DNA from: Oceanitalea stevensii
GTDB taxonomy: Bacteria; Actinomycetota; Actinomycetes; Actinomycetales; Actinomycetaceae
NCBI RefSeq assembly: GCF_014837105.1
Contig: NZ_JACSPO010000001.1
Span: 997,662 to 1,061,661 of the forward strand
DNA length: 64,000 bases
Direction of reading: 5' to 3'
Shown here: piece after piece, positions 15,068 to 23,930 of the stretch
Layout of the letters: every line of letters begins with the position of its first letter
Numbering within the stretch: position 1 is the first letter of the stretch
Notes under the pieces: generated by a model
Told to the model about the DNA's origin: nothing
The model's database searches: none
The model's input: the letters and a program-made list of their open reading frames with translations, nothing else
Program-made: the position numbers and the translations under genes

Positions 15068-16534
15068 ATGACCCTGCGCACCGACCGCTACCAGGACGAC
15101 GACCAGGCGCTCCCGCCGACCGCCGTGACCGGTGAACGGCTGCGCGCGGCCCGCTCGGGCCTGCCGTGGCGCGCCGCGGTCACCCGGTACCTCGCCGCGC
15201 TCGCCGTGGCAGACCTGGGTCTCACCGCGCTCGCTGTCGCCCTGCTCGTCCGGCAGGAGCACGACCCCGTCATGGTCACGGCCCTGGCCGTCGCAGCCGG
15301 ACTGGGTCTGGTCCTCGCCGTGGCGGCGTGCCGTGGCTACCGCACCGCCTGCGCGACCTCGACCGTCGAGGACCTCTCCAGCCTCGTGCGGGCGGCGGGT
15401 GTCCTCGCGCTCGCCTCGCTCGTCGTCCACTACCTCGGTCTCGCACAGGTCCCCCGGTCGCTGTTCTTCGAGGCACTGGCCCTGTCGCTGCTCCTCGCCG
15501 GCCTGGCCCGGCTCGTCGCCCGCCCCGTGCTGCGGCGGCTGCGCTCCCGGGGCACCTTCCTGCGCCGCACGCTCGTCGTCGGCCCCGTGGACGGCCTCGG
15601 TCACCTCTTCGACGTGCTCGACGAGGCGCAGTCCCGCGGGCTCGTCGTCGTCGGCGTGTGCACACCGACGACCGACGACATCGGCAGCCGCAGTCCCGTC
15701 CTCGGGCGGTACGCGGACATACCCGACCTCGTGCGCACCCTCGACATCGACGCCGTCGTCGTCTCGGGCGGGGCGATGGAGGCCGCCGACCTGCGCCGTC
15801 TCGGCTGGCAGCTGGCGCCGCTCTCCGCCGAGATGCTCGTCCTGCCCTCGATCACGGAGGTGGCGCCACGCCGGCTGCAGCTGGAGTCGCTGGGCGGGAC
15901 CCCGCTGCTCGGCGTCACCCTCAGGCCCCCTCGTCCCTCCCTGTGGTCCAAGGCGGTCTTCGACCGGGTGCTGGGTGGCCTGCTCCTGCTCGCGGCGCTT
16001 GCCGTCATCGTGCCCGCAGCCGTCGCCGTGCGCCTCACCTCACCGGGTCCGGCCTTCTTCGTGCAGACCCGCGTCGGACTCGGTGGCCGCCCCTTCACCA
16101 TGTACAAGCTCCGCTCGATGTACACCGACGCCGAGGCCCGCCTGGCCGAGCTGGCCGACCGCAACGAGGGCAACGGGATGCTCTTCAAGCTCCGCGAGGA
16201 CCCTCGTGTGACGCGGGTCGGTCACGTGCTGCGGCGTCTGTCGATCGACGAGCTGCCCCAGCTGTGGAACGTCGTCCGGGGCGACATGTCCCTCGTCGGT
16301 CCACGGCCGGCGCTGCAGTCCGAGGTCGACCGCTTCACCGGTGACGTCCACCAGCGCCTGCGGGTGAAGCCAGGCCTCACCGGTCTGTGGCAGGTGAGCG
16401 GCCGCTCCAACCTCTCCATCGAGCAGTCGGTGCGCCTGGACCTCCGGTACGCCGACAACTGGTCGGTGCGCATGGACATCCACATCCTGTGGCGCACGGC
16501 CCATGCCGTGCTGAGTGGCAACGGTGCGTACTGA
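15068..16534 (+). CDS. Polyprenyl glycosylphosphotransferase (exopolysaccharide initiation)
   Basis: This 488-residue membrane enzyme transfers a sugar-1-phosphate from a nucleotide sugar to undecaprenyl phosphate and starts the repeat unit. About four N-terminal membrane segments and a cytoplasmic Rossmann-like domain are followed by a fifth hydrophobic segment near residue 305. The C-terminal bacterial sugar transferase domain contains FFVQTRVGLGGRPFTMYKLR, RRLSIDELPQLWNVVRGDMS and LVGPRPA, and later KPGLTGLWQVSGRS. I chose the ATG at 15068, with GAGGTGG upstream. A GTG at 15059 is an alternative. It leads the seven-gene plus-strand operon. The first sugar cannot be told from sequence. Confidence 0.93.
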   Translation: MTLRTDRYQDDDQALPPTAVTGERLRAARSGLPWRAAVTRYLAALAVADLGLTALAVALLVRQEHDPVMVTALAVAAGLGLVLAVAACRGYRTACATSTVEDLSSLVRAAGVLALASLVVHYLGLAQVPRSLFFEALALSLLLAGLARLVARPVLRRLRSRGTFLRRTLVVGPVDGLGHLFDVLDEAQSRGLVVVGVCTPTTDDIGSRSPVLGRYADIPDLVRTLDIDAVVVSGGAMEAADLRRLGWQLAPLSAEMLVLPSITEVAPRRLQLESLGGTPLLGVTLRPPRPSLWSKAVFDRVLGGLLLLAALAVIVPAAVAVRLTSPGPAFFVQTRVGLGGRPFTMYKLRSMYTDAEARLAELADRNEGNGMLFKLREDPRVTRVGHVLRRLSIDELPQLWNVVRGDMSLVGPRPALQSEVDRFTGDVHQRLRVKPGLTGLWQVSGRSNLSIEQSVRLDLRYADNWSVRMDIHILWRTAHAVLSGNGAY

Positions 16535-17474
16535 CGCCTCCGGGACCACCCCCGCGGGCACGGGGGTGGCGGTGCTCGGGTCCGTCGTGGTCCCTGCCCA
16601 CGACGAGGCGGCGGTCATCGGCCGCCTCCTCCTCGCGCTCCGCTCCGGCGGCCCCGACCTCGAGGTCGTCGTCGTCGCGAACGGCTGCACGGACGCCACT
16701 GCGGAGGTCGCCCGGGGCGTCCCGGGCGTCCGCGTCCTCGAGACGCCCGTGCCGTCGAAGATGCACGCGCTCGCCCTCGGGGACGGGCACGCCTCGCGGT
16801 TCCCCCGCTTCTACGTCGACGCCGACGTCGTCATCGGCGCCGACGGCATCGGCGAGCTCGCCGCTGCCCTGCAGGCACCCGGCGTCCACGCCGTCGGACC
16901 CGCCCGTCACCTCGACCTCGCCGCCTCGAGCTGGCTGGTACGGGCGTACTACTCGGTGTGGTGCCAGCTGCCCGGTGTCCAGCGGGAGCTGTACGGCCGC
17001 GGCGTCATCGGCGTGGACGAGGCGGGCCACCGACGGTTGGCCGGGTGGCGGGACACGATGGCGGACGACCTCCTCACCGCCATGAGCTTCGCCTCCGAGG
17101 AGCTGCGGGTCGTCCCCACCGCCGAGGTCGTCATCCGCGCCCCTCGGGAGTACGGGGACCTCCTGCGCCGACGGGTGCGGGCGATGACCGGCAACCGCCG
17201 GCTCGCCCGCGACCCTGCCGCTCCACCGCTGCGCGGTGCGGGCGGCGGCGTGCCGACCATGGCCGCCCTCATCCGGCGCGACGCCCGGCTCCTGCCGGCC
17301 GTCGCGGTCTTCCTCGGCACCGCGATCCTCGCCCGTGCCCGCGCCCGCTGGGCCCTGGCCCGCGGCAGCACCACCTGGCTGCGCGACGAGAGCAGCCGGC
17401 GGGTGGACCCACCCTCCGGCCCCGTCTCCCCCGCGACCGCCGCCTCCACCCTCCGAGCGGAGCGTTCCTCATGA
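16515..17474 (+). CDS. Family 2 glycosyltransferase
   Basis: This GT-A glycosyltransferase has about 319 residues. The core reads GSVVVPAHDEAAVIGRLL, then VVVANGCTDAT, and YVDADVVIG carries the DxD-type metal site. The C-terminal part has a hydrophobic helix and Arg-rich tail that may touch the membrane. The start is GTG at 16515 (overlapping the sugar transferase gene by 20 bp) or GTG at 16524. Translation coupling is likely in either case. The stop overlaps the ATG of the giant secreted protein (ATGA). It probably adds a sugar to the lipid-linked intermediate made by the upstream enzyme. Confidence 0.83.
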   Translation: MATVRTDASGTTPAGTGVAVLGSVVVPAHDEAAVIGRLLLALRSGGPDLEVVVVANGCTDATAEVARGVPGVRVLETPVPSKMHALALGDGHASRFPRFYVDADVVIGADGIGELAAALQAPGVHAVGPARHLDLAASSWLVRAYYSVWCQLPGVQRELYGRGVIGVDEAGHRRLAGWRDTMADDLLTAMSFASEELRVVPTAEVVIRAPREYGDLLRRRVRAMTGNRRLARDPAAPPLRGAGGGVPTMAALIRRDARLLPAVAVFLGTAILARARARWALARGSTTWLRDESSRRVDPPSGPVSPATAASTLRAERSS

Positions 17475-20400
17475 CCCGCACCACGGCCCGCAGCTGGGCC
17501 GCCGTCATCGCCCTCACCCTCCTCGCAAGCCTGCTCGGGACCCTGCCCGCAGCCTCGGCCGACGACCCGCAGATCTCCTTCAGTCTGGAGAAGAAGCGCA
17601 AGTCGCCCTCAGTGCTCGACGGCGCCACCGTCGACGGTGTCATCCACCCGTTCCTCACCGCTGACACCGGTGTCACCGCGGTCAGCTGGTGGCTCGACGA
17701 CCCGGCAGCAGCCGGGCAGCCCGTGCGGACGGACACGACCTCACCCTTCGACTACGCGCCCGGCTCCACGTCACACGCCTCCGGTTCGTTCGACACCGCC
17801 GCGCTTCCCGACGGGGAGCACACGATCACGGCACACGTGACGACCGGCGCCGGGGTCGTGACGCGTCACGCCACCTTCACCACGGACAACGACGTCCCGG
17901 CTCTCTTCACGACGTCCCGCTCTGCCGTCACGCTCACGAGCGTGGAGGGCGGGCCAGCGGCGAGCACGACCGTCGACATCGGTACCTCCGACGGCACTCC
18001 ACGCCCCTTCACGACCACCGACTCGGCCGACTGGCTGACAGTTGCCCCCTCGAGCGGGACCACGCCCGCGACGGTCTCGCTCACCGCGGCTCCCGGCCTC
18101 CCGGTCGGTACCCATACCGCCGAGGTCACCCTCGCGAGCCCGGACCTGCCGAGCACGGTCGTCACCGTGACGCTCACCGTGTCCGCCGCGCCACTGGAGG
18201 ACTTCACGGTGGTGCACGGCAAGGACGCCAAGCGCTCCAGCCCCAGCCCGCTCGACGGCGCCGAGGTCTCCGGGAACATCTACCCGCTCCTCGCCCCGGA
18301 GACCGACGTCACCTCGACCTCGTGGTGGCTCGACGACCCGCTCATGGGCGGCGCGCCCGTCCGCACCGACGGTGCGGCCCCCTTCGACTTCGGTCCCGGT
18401 TCCGTGGCACACCGCGCGGCACCGCTCGACACGACGACGCTGGCCGACGGCGAGCACACGATCACCGTGCGCGTGACGACGACGGACGGCGCCCAGCACG
18501 TCTCGACGGCCACCTTCACCACCAGCAACGGCTCGAACGCCCTGGCGTGGGAGCAGGACTCGCTTGTCGTCGAGGCCGGCGACGGGCCCCAGGTGCACAC
18601 CCTCACCCTCTCCGCCGGCGAGGCGGGCACCGTCGCCTCCCTGTCCAGCGACGCGCCGTGGCTCTCGGTCACGTCACCGACCGTGTCCCTGCCGGGCACG
18701 GTCGAGGTCCGCGTCGACCCGTCCGGCCTTGCCGGCGGTACCCACACGGGGCGCCTCACCGCGACCGCCGACGGCGCCGTCTCCGCCGTGCTCACCGTCT
18801 CGTTCCTCGTCGAGGCCGCGCCTGGTCTGGTCGTCGACCCGGGCGCCCTGTCCGTCACGGCACTCGTGGACGGGGCACCGGTGGAGGCGTCGCTGGTGGC
18901 GTCCGCGAGCGACGGCTCGGCCCTGCCTCTCACGGTCTCGGGCTCGGTCCCGTGGCTGGCCGCCGACCCGTCCACGACGGCAACCCCCGCCCAGCTCACG
19001 GTCTCCGCCGACCCGACGGGCCTCTCCGCGGGCACGCACACCGGCGAGCTCGTCCTGTCCTCGCCCGACCTGCCGGACGTCACCGTCCCAGTGACGCTCA
19101 CTGTCCAGGACGGCTCCCCGTTCCAGGTGGTGACGGGCGTCGACGCGAAACGACGCTCGCCCGCACCGCTCGCCGGACGCACGGTCAGCGGAAACATCTA
19201 CGCCTTCCTCGCGCAGACCGAGGGCGTGTCCTCGACGTCGTGGTGGGTCGACGACCCCGAGCGGACAGGGGCACCGCTCCGCACGGACTCAGCTGCCCCC
19301 TTCGACCTCGCCCCCGGCTCCGTCGCCCATGCGGCCGCCCCCTTCGACACCTCGCTCGTGCCCGACGGCGAGCACACGGTGACGGTCGCGGTCCTCACCT
19401 CCGACGGCACGACCCGCGTCGTCCACACCGCCTTCACCACCGTCAACGACACGAACTCACTCACGTGGGCCCCGGTGACCCTCGAGGTGCCTGCCACCGA
19501 GGGCGGGCAGGTGCAGGAGCGCCAGGTCGCGCTCACCGCCACGGCGCCCGGGACCACGGCCCAGATCGAGAGCACGGCCCCCTGGCTCAGCGCCACGACG
19601 AGCCAGGAGACCACCCCGGCGACCGTGGACGTCCTCGTCAACCCGGCGGGCCTGTCCGCCGGTGTCTGGCACGGCGAGCTCGTCGCCACCTCGGCCGGTG
19701 CGTTCACCGCCGTCCTGCCTGTCACGCTCGTCGTCGGTGACCCGGGCGGCTGCGCCCCGGTGTCCTGCGAGCTCATCAAGGTCGACACGCCCTACAACCT
19801 CGGCTTCCGGTACGAGGCGAAGGGGATCATCGACGTCGACGGCGTCGGCACCGGCTTCACCACTCTCCTGCCGCGGCCGGACGACACGGAGTACGTACGC
19901 GAGCGTCTCGAGGTCGACCTCGGCGAGGGCACCCTCGACATCACCGGCAGTGCCGGCTCGGTCAAGGAGAACACCCTCGACAACGCCCTCGGCGTGGGCT
20001 TCGACGGCCCGACGGCCACCACGGTCCTCACCGCCACCATCGCCGGCCCGCCGACGACGACGGGGAAGTACGAGCAGGCGGGGATCTGGTTCGGCTACGA
20101 CCAGGACCACGTCGACCGTGTCGCGCTCGTCAGCACCCCGCAGGGCTGGCGGGTCGAGCACGTCCTCGAGGTGGACGGCACCGAGGTCGCCAGGCGCAAC
20201 TCCCCCTACCTCACCATCCCCAGCGACGTCCCGGTCGAGCTGTCGATCCGCGTCGACCCCGGCACCCGACAGGCGACGGGCTACTACCGGGTGGGGGATG
20301 GTGGTCAGTCCGCCGTTCGCAGCTTCGACGTGCCCGGTGAGTTCTTCAGCTTCGACGCCGCAGGTATCGACCCGCTCATCGGCACCCGCAGCTTCGGCGG

Positions 20401-22561
20401 CGTCTTCGCGAGCAGCCGCAGCGCCACGAAGCCGGCCGAGTTCCGCTTCTCCCAGTTCTCTGTCACCGGCGAGCACGACCCCGCGGACGTCGCAGACTTC
20501 CCCTTCGACCGGTACTCCGTGCCCGTCCCGTTCCCCACGTCGATGGCCTACGGCCCGGACGGCAAGCTCTACGTCCAGTCGATGTTCGGCAAGATCTACA
20601 TCCTGTCCTTCGCGCCGGACGGCACCGTGAGCAGCACCCAGGTGGTGTCCACGCTCGGGACACGTCTTGCGCTCGGCCTGGCCGTCGACCCTGCCTCCAC
20701 CCCGAGCAACGTCATCGTGTGGGCCGGCCACTCCTCCCCCTCCGCCGACGACGGCGAGGCGGACTCGAGCATCGTCTCGCGCCTGTCCGGGCCAGGGCTC
20801 AGCTATCGCAGCGACGTCGTCACCGGCCTGCCCCGGTCGATCGCCAACCACGGCACCAACGCCATCCACTTCGGCAGCGACGGACGTCTCTACATCGCCC
20901 AGGGCGGCAACACCGGCGCGGGCGCTCCGAACACGGCCAACACCGAGTTCGGCGAACGCGCCGAGCAGCCGCTGTCCGCGGCTCTCCTCGTCGCCGACGT
21001 CAAGGCCCCCGGCTTCGACGGCGACTGCGCCGACCCGAACGACATCTACCTGTCCGGGGACTGCGACGTCACCGTCTTCGCCTCGGGCCTGCGCAACACC
21101 TATGACTTCGTCGAGCACTCCAACGGTCATCTCTACGGGCCGAACAACGGCCTGGGCGTCGTGGGCAGCTACCCACCTTCACCCCAGGCCCCCTGCACCG
21201 GCTTCGGCGACACGCGCCCGTGGACGCAGGGCGGGCACAACCCCGGCAACCAGAACGACGTCCTCAACCTCATCGAGGAGGGCCGCTACTACGGCCACCC
21301 CAACCCCGCGCGCGGGGAGTGCGTCTTCAAGGACGGCAGCTACCAGAGCACCCAGCCGTCGCCCACCTACACCCCGCCCATCGGGGACCTGGGGGCCAAC
21401 CGCTCGGCGAACGGCATCATCGAGTTCGGCGGTGACGCCTTCTGCGGGGCGCTCGACCAGCACCTCCTCATCACCAACTACTCCGTGGGCGACGACATCA
21501 CCGCGGTGACGCTCTCCGCGGACGGACGGTCCGTGGTGCGCACGCAGAGCATCGTGGGCGGCTTCACCGACCCGCTGCCGATCACGCAGGCTCCCGACGG
21601 CCGAATCGTGGTCGGGGAGTTCGCCGGATCGGGCGGCCAGATCACCTTCCTCACCCCGCGCGACATCGGCTGCTGGGCGCAGGAGGCACCTCTGCCCGTC
21701 GCGGTTCTCGACGCCGGTGGGGTCGCGATCAGCGACGCCCTCTACGTCGTCGGCGGGAAGGGGCCGGACGGCCACTCCACCCGCGCCTACCGGTACGACG
21801 TTCCCGAGGGCACATGGACGAGGGTGGCCGACCTGCCCGGGCCCGGGGTGGAGAACCCGGCAGTCACCACGGACGGCACCCGCCTCCTCGTGCTCGGCGG
21901 CTCCACCGCCCCGTTCTCCGGCGCCGTCGCCACGGCCTGGTCATACGACCCCGCGACCGACACGTGGTCACCACTGCCGTCCATGCCCACCGCCCGTGGC
22001 GGGGCCACCGCCCAGGTGGTCGACGGCCAGGTGTACGTCGCCGGTGGGATGACCGCCGACGGGGCGTCCACCGCCGTCGTCGAGCGGCTCGACCTCGCGG
22101 GCGGGACCTGGCACACCGCCCCGGCGCTCGCGACGGCGAGGGACAACCCCGGTTCCGCCGTGGCCGACGGCGTCCTCTACGTCTTCGGCGGCCGCACCCG
22201 CCTGGCCAACGGGCAGACACCGGCGGGCACGCTGGGGTCCATGGAGGCACTGCACCCCGCCGCCGGTGGAGGGTGGTCGCCGCGGGCGCCCATGCCGACC
22301 GCACGACGGACGATGGCGAGCGGTGTCATCGACGGACGGATCGTCGCCGTCGGCGGCGAGGCACGGCCCGACGGCCTGCCCTTCGACGCGACCGAGGTGT
22401 ACGACCCGGCGACCGACACGTGGACGACACTGCGCCGTCAGCCCACCGCCCGGCACGGCGCCGCAGCGGGCGTCGTCGACGGACGCCTGCACACCGTGGG
22501 TGGCGCCCAGTTCGCCGGCGCGGCCGCGAGCAACGTGCACGAGGTCCTCACCCTGCCCTGA
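17471..22561 (+). CDS. Giant secreted beta-propeller and kelch protein
   Basis: This 1696-residue secreted protein has a signal peptide (cleavage after about residue 33, near PAASA-DD). Three copies of a roughly 100-residue module lie at about 35-145, 246-360 and 552-665. Each has a KRxSPxxLDG-like start, a SWWxDDP core and a DGEHT motif. BACON-like beta-sandwich domains separate them (THTGxL and VTLTV strands). A concanavalin-like region (about 765-1000) and a six-bladed propeller resembling sugar dehydrogenase folds (about 1005-1400; NHGTNAIHFGSDGRLYIAQG) follow. A C-terminal kelch propeller (about 1405-1696; repeated YDPATDTW) ends it. It overlaps the upstream GT gene by 4 nt. No anchor is seen. 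Polysaccharide binding or modification is inferred. Enzyme activity is unproven. Confidence 0.85.
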   Translation: MTRTTARSWAAVIALTLLASLLGTLPAASADDPQISFSLEKKRKSPSVLDGATVDGVIHPFLTADTGVTAVSWWLDDPAAAGQPVRTDTTSPFDYAPGSTSHASGSFDTAALPDGEHTITAHVTTGAGVVTRHATFTTDNDVPALFTTSRSAVTLTSVEGGPAASTTVDIGTSDGTPRPFTTTDSADWLTVAPSSGTTPATVSLTAAPGLPVGTHTAEVTLASPDLPSTVVTVTLTVSAAPLEDFTVVHGKDAKRSSPSPLDGAEVSGNIYPLLAPETDVTSTSWWLDDPLMGGAPVRTDGAAPFDFGPGSVAHRAAPLDTTTLADGEHTITVRVTTTDGAQHVSTATFTTSNGSNALAWEQDSLVVEAGDGPQVHTLTLSAGEAGTVASLSSDAPWLSVTSPTVSLPGTVEVRVDPSGLAGGTHTGRLTATADGAVSAVLTVSFLVEAAPGLVVDPGALSVTALVDGAPVEASLVASASDGSALPLTVSGSVPWLAADPSTTATPAQLTVSADPTGLSAGTHTGELVLSSPDLPDVTVPVTLTVQDGSPFQVVTGVDAKRRSPAPLAGRTVSGNIYAFLAQTEGVSSTSWWVDDPERTGAPLRTDSAAPFDLAPGSVAHAAAPFDTSLVPDGEHTVTVAVLTSDGTTRVVHTAFTTVNDTNSLTWAPVTLEVPATEGGQVQERQVALTATAPGTTAQIESTAPWLSATTSQETTPATVDVLVNPAGLSAGVWHGELVATSAGAFTAVLPVTLVVGDPGGCAPVSCELIKVDTPYNLGFRYEAKGIIDVDGVGTGFTTLLPRPDDTEYVRERLEVDLGEGTLDITGSAGSVKENTLDNALGVGFDGPTATTVLTATIAGPPTTTGKYEQAGIWFGYDQDHVDRVALVSTPQGWRVEHVLEVDGTEVARRNSPYLTIPSDVPVELSIRVDPGTRQATGYYRVGDGGQSAVRSFDVPGEFFSFDAAGIDPLIGTRSFGGVFASSRSATKPAEFRFSQFSVTGEHDPADVADFPFDRYSVPVPFPTSMAYGPDGKLYVQSMFGKIYILSFAPDGTVSSTQVVSTLGTRLALGLAVDPASTPSNVIVWAGHSSPSADDGEADSSIVSRLSGPGLSYRSDVVTGLPRSIANHGTNAIHFGSDGRLYIAQGGNTGAGAPNTANTEFGERAEQPLSAALLVADVKAPGFDGDCADPNDIYLSGDCDVTVFASGLRNTYDFVEHSNGHLYGPNNGLGVVGSYPPSPQAPCTGFGDTRPWTQGGHNPGNQNDVLNLIEEGRYYGHPNPARGECVFKDGSYQSTQPSPTYTPPIGDLGANRSANGIIEFGGDAFCGALDQHLLITNYSVGDDITAVTLSADGRSVVRTQSIVGGFTDPLPITQAPDGRIVVGEFAGSGGQITFLTPRDIGCWAQEAPLPVAVLDAGGVAISDALYVVGGKGPDGHSTRAYRYDVPEGTWTRVADLPGPGVENPAVTTDGTRLLVLGGSTAPFSGAVATAWSYDPATDTWSPLPSMPTARGGATAQVVDGQVYVAGGMTADGASTAVVERLDLAGGTWHTAPALATARDNPGSAVADGVLYVFGGRTRLANGQTPAGTLGSMEALHPAAGGGWSPRAPMPTARRTMASGVIDGRIVAVGGEARPDGLPFDATEVYDPATDTWTTLRRQPTARHGAAAGVVDGRLHTVGGAQFAGAAASNVHEVLTLP

Positions 22562-22613
22562 CCCACGATCCCGGGCGGCCTCAGGGCAGCCACAGACGCA
22601 CGGAAGGCAACGC

Positions 22614-23930
22614 ATGACCACCAACAGCACGACGTCCACCACCTCCCAGCTGTCCGCGAGGGGTGCTCGGTTCGTCGTCGCGGGAGCTCCTCTCGACAAC
22701 GACAACCGAGGGGTCGAGGCACTCGGCAGCTCCGTCGTCGCCCACCTGGCCTCCGCGGAGTCGGTCGACACCGTGAGTGTCCTCGGCGACGGCTGGGGCG
22801 TGCGCGCCGATGGCTCGTGGCCGGGACACGCACGGGTGGACAGACTCGGCGTGCGTAACTCACGCCGCTGGCACCGGCGCGAGAGCTGGACCCGCATCCG
22901 GTTCGACCAGGCGCTCGGCGGCCTCGGGAACCCGGTGGCCACCCGGCTCGCGACAGCGGACGCCGTCCTGGACCTCAGCGGGGGTGACAGCTTCACGGAC
23001 CTCTACGGCGCTCGGCGACTCACGACCGTCTGCGCCCCCAAGGAGGCCGCGCTACGGGCGGGCCGGCCACTCGTTCTCCTGCCGCAGACGTTCGGACCTT
23101 TCACGACGGAGGAGGGCCGTCGCCGCGCGGAGTACCTCGTCCGCAGCTCGGCCCTTGCCTACGCGCGGGACGCGTGGAGCTACGAGCAGCTGCGCAGCCT
23201 CGCCGGCCCGTCCGCGGACCCCAGCAGGCTGCGGCAGGGCGTGGACGTGGCGTTCGCACTCCGTGCTCGCACGCCGGACGGCTCGATCGTCGACGAGCTC
23301 GCCGGGGTCGACGGCGAGGTGCTCGTCGGGGTGAACGTCAGCGGACTCCTGCGTGAGGAGTCGGCGGTCGAGCGGTTCGGCCTCGCGGGGCCGTACCTCC
23401 CCACCATGGTCTCGATGGTGAGAGCCCTCATCGGGGCGGGGGCGGTCGTCTTCCTCGTGTCGCACGTGCACGGGGCCGGTCCGACCGAGAACGACGCGAC
23501 TGCCATCGAGGCGGTCGAGGAAGCCCTGAGCCCCCGCGAGCGCACGCGCGTCCGACGCCTGTCGCCGCACCTGAGGGCCGCCGAGCTCAAGTGGTGCATC
23601 AGTCACTTCGACTGGTTCACCGGTTCACGCATGCACGCGACGATCGCCGCACTGGGATCGACGGTCCCGGCCTTCGGCTACGCCTACAGCGACAAGGCCC
23701 GCGGGGTGTTCGGCACCTGCGGGGTCGCCGACGAGGTTGTCGACGCTCGGGCGGTAGCCGGGCAGGAGGCCGTCGAGCTGGCCCTCGCCTCCTTCGCTGC
23801 CAGGGACGCGACGCGAGAGGTGCTCCGCCGTCGTGTGCCCGAGGTCGTGACCCAGTCCAGGAACCAGCTCGAGGAGGTACTCACCGCCGCCCTGTCGTGG
23901 CGCACGCAGCCTCCCGGGGCGGTCACATGA
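22614..23930 (+). CDS. Polysaccharide pyruvyl transferase
   Basis: This 438-residue enzyme belongs to the CsaB-like pyruvyl transferase family, which puts pyruvate ketals from phosphoenolpyruvate on surface polysaccharide sugars. The N-terminus shows AGAPLDNDNRGVEALGSSVV. The middle has LDLSGGDSFTDLYG and PLVLLPQTFGPF. The C-terminal part carries the family signature WFTGSRMHATIAALGSTVPAFGYAYSDK (given here only as a landmark, with HATIAA and YSDK as key parts). It starts with ATG preceded by GGAAGG, 52 nt after the giant secreted protein gene, and overlaps the FrhB-like gene by 4 nt. Pyruvylation gives the polymer negative charge and can create binding sites for surface proteins. Confidence 0.9.
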   Translation: MTTNSTTSTTSQLSARGARFVVAGAPLDNDNRGVEALGSSVVAHLASAESVDTVSVLGDGWGVRADGSWPGHARVDRLGVRNSRRWHRRESWTRIRFDQALGGLGNPVATRLATADAVLDLSGGDSFTDLYGARRLTTVCAPKEAALRAGRPLVLLPQTFGPFTTEEGRRRAEYLVRSSALAYARDAWSYEQLRSLAGPSADPSRLRQGVDVAFALRARTPDGSIVDELAGVDGEVLVGVNVSGLLREESAVERFGLAGPYLPTMVSMVRALIGAGAVVFLVSHVHGAGPTENDATAIEAVEEALSPRERTRVRRLSPHLRAAELKWCISHFDWFTGSRMHATIAALGSTVPAFGYAYSDKARGVFGTCGVADEVVDARAVAGQEAVELALASFAARDATREVLRRRVPEVVTQSRNQLEEVLTAALSWRTQPPGAVT

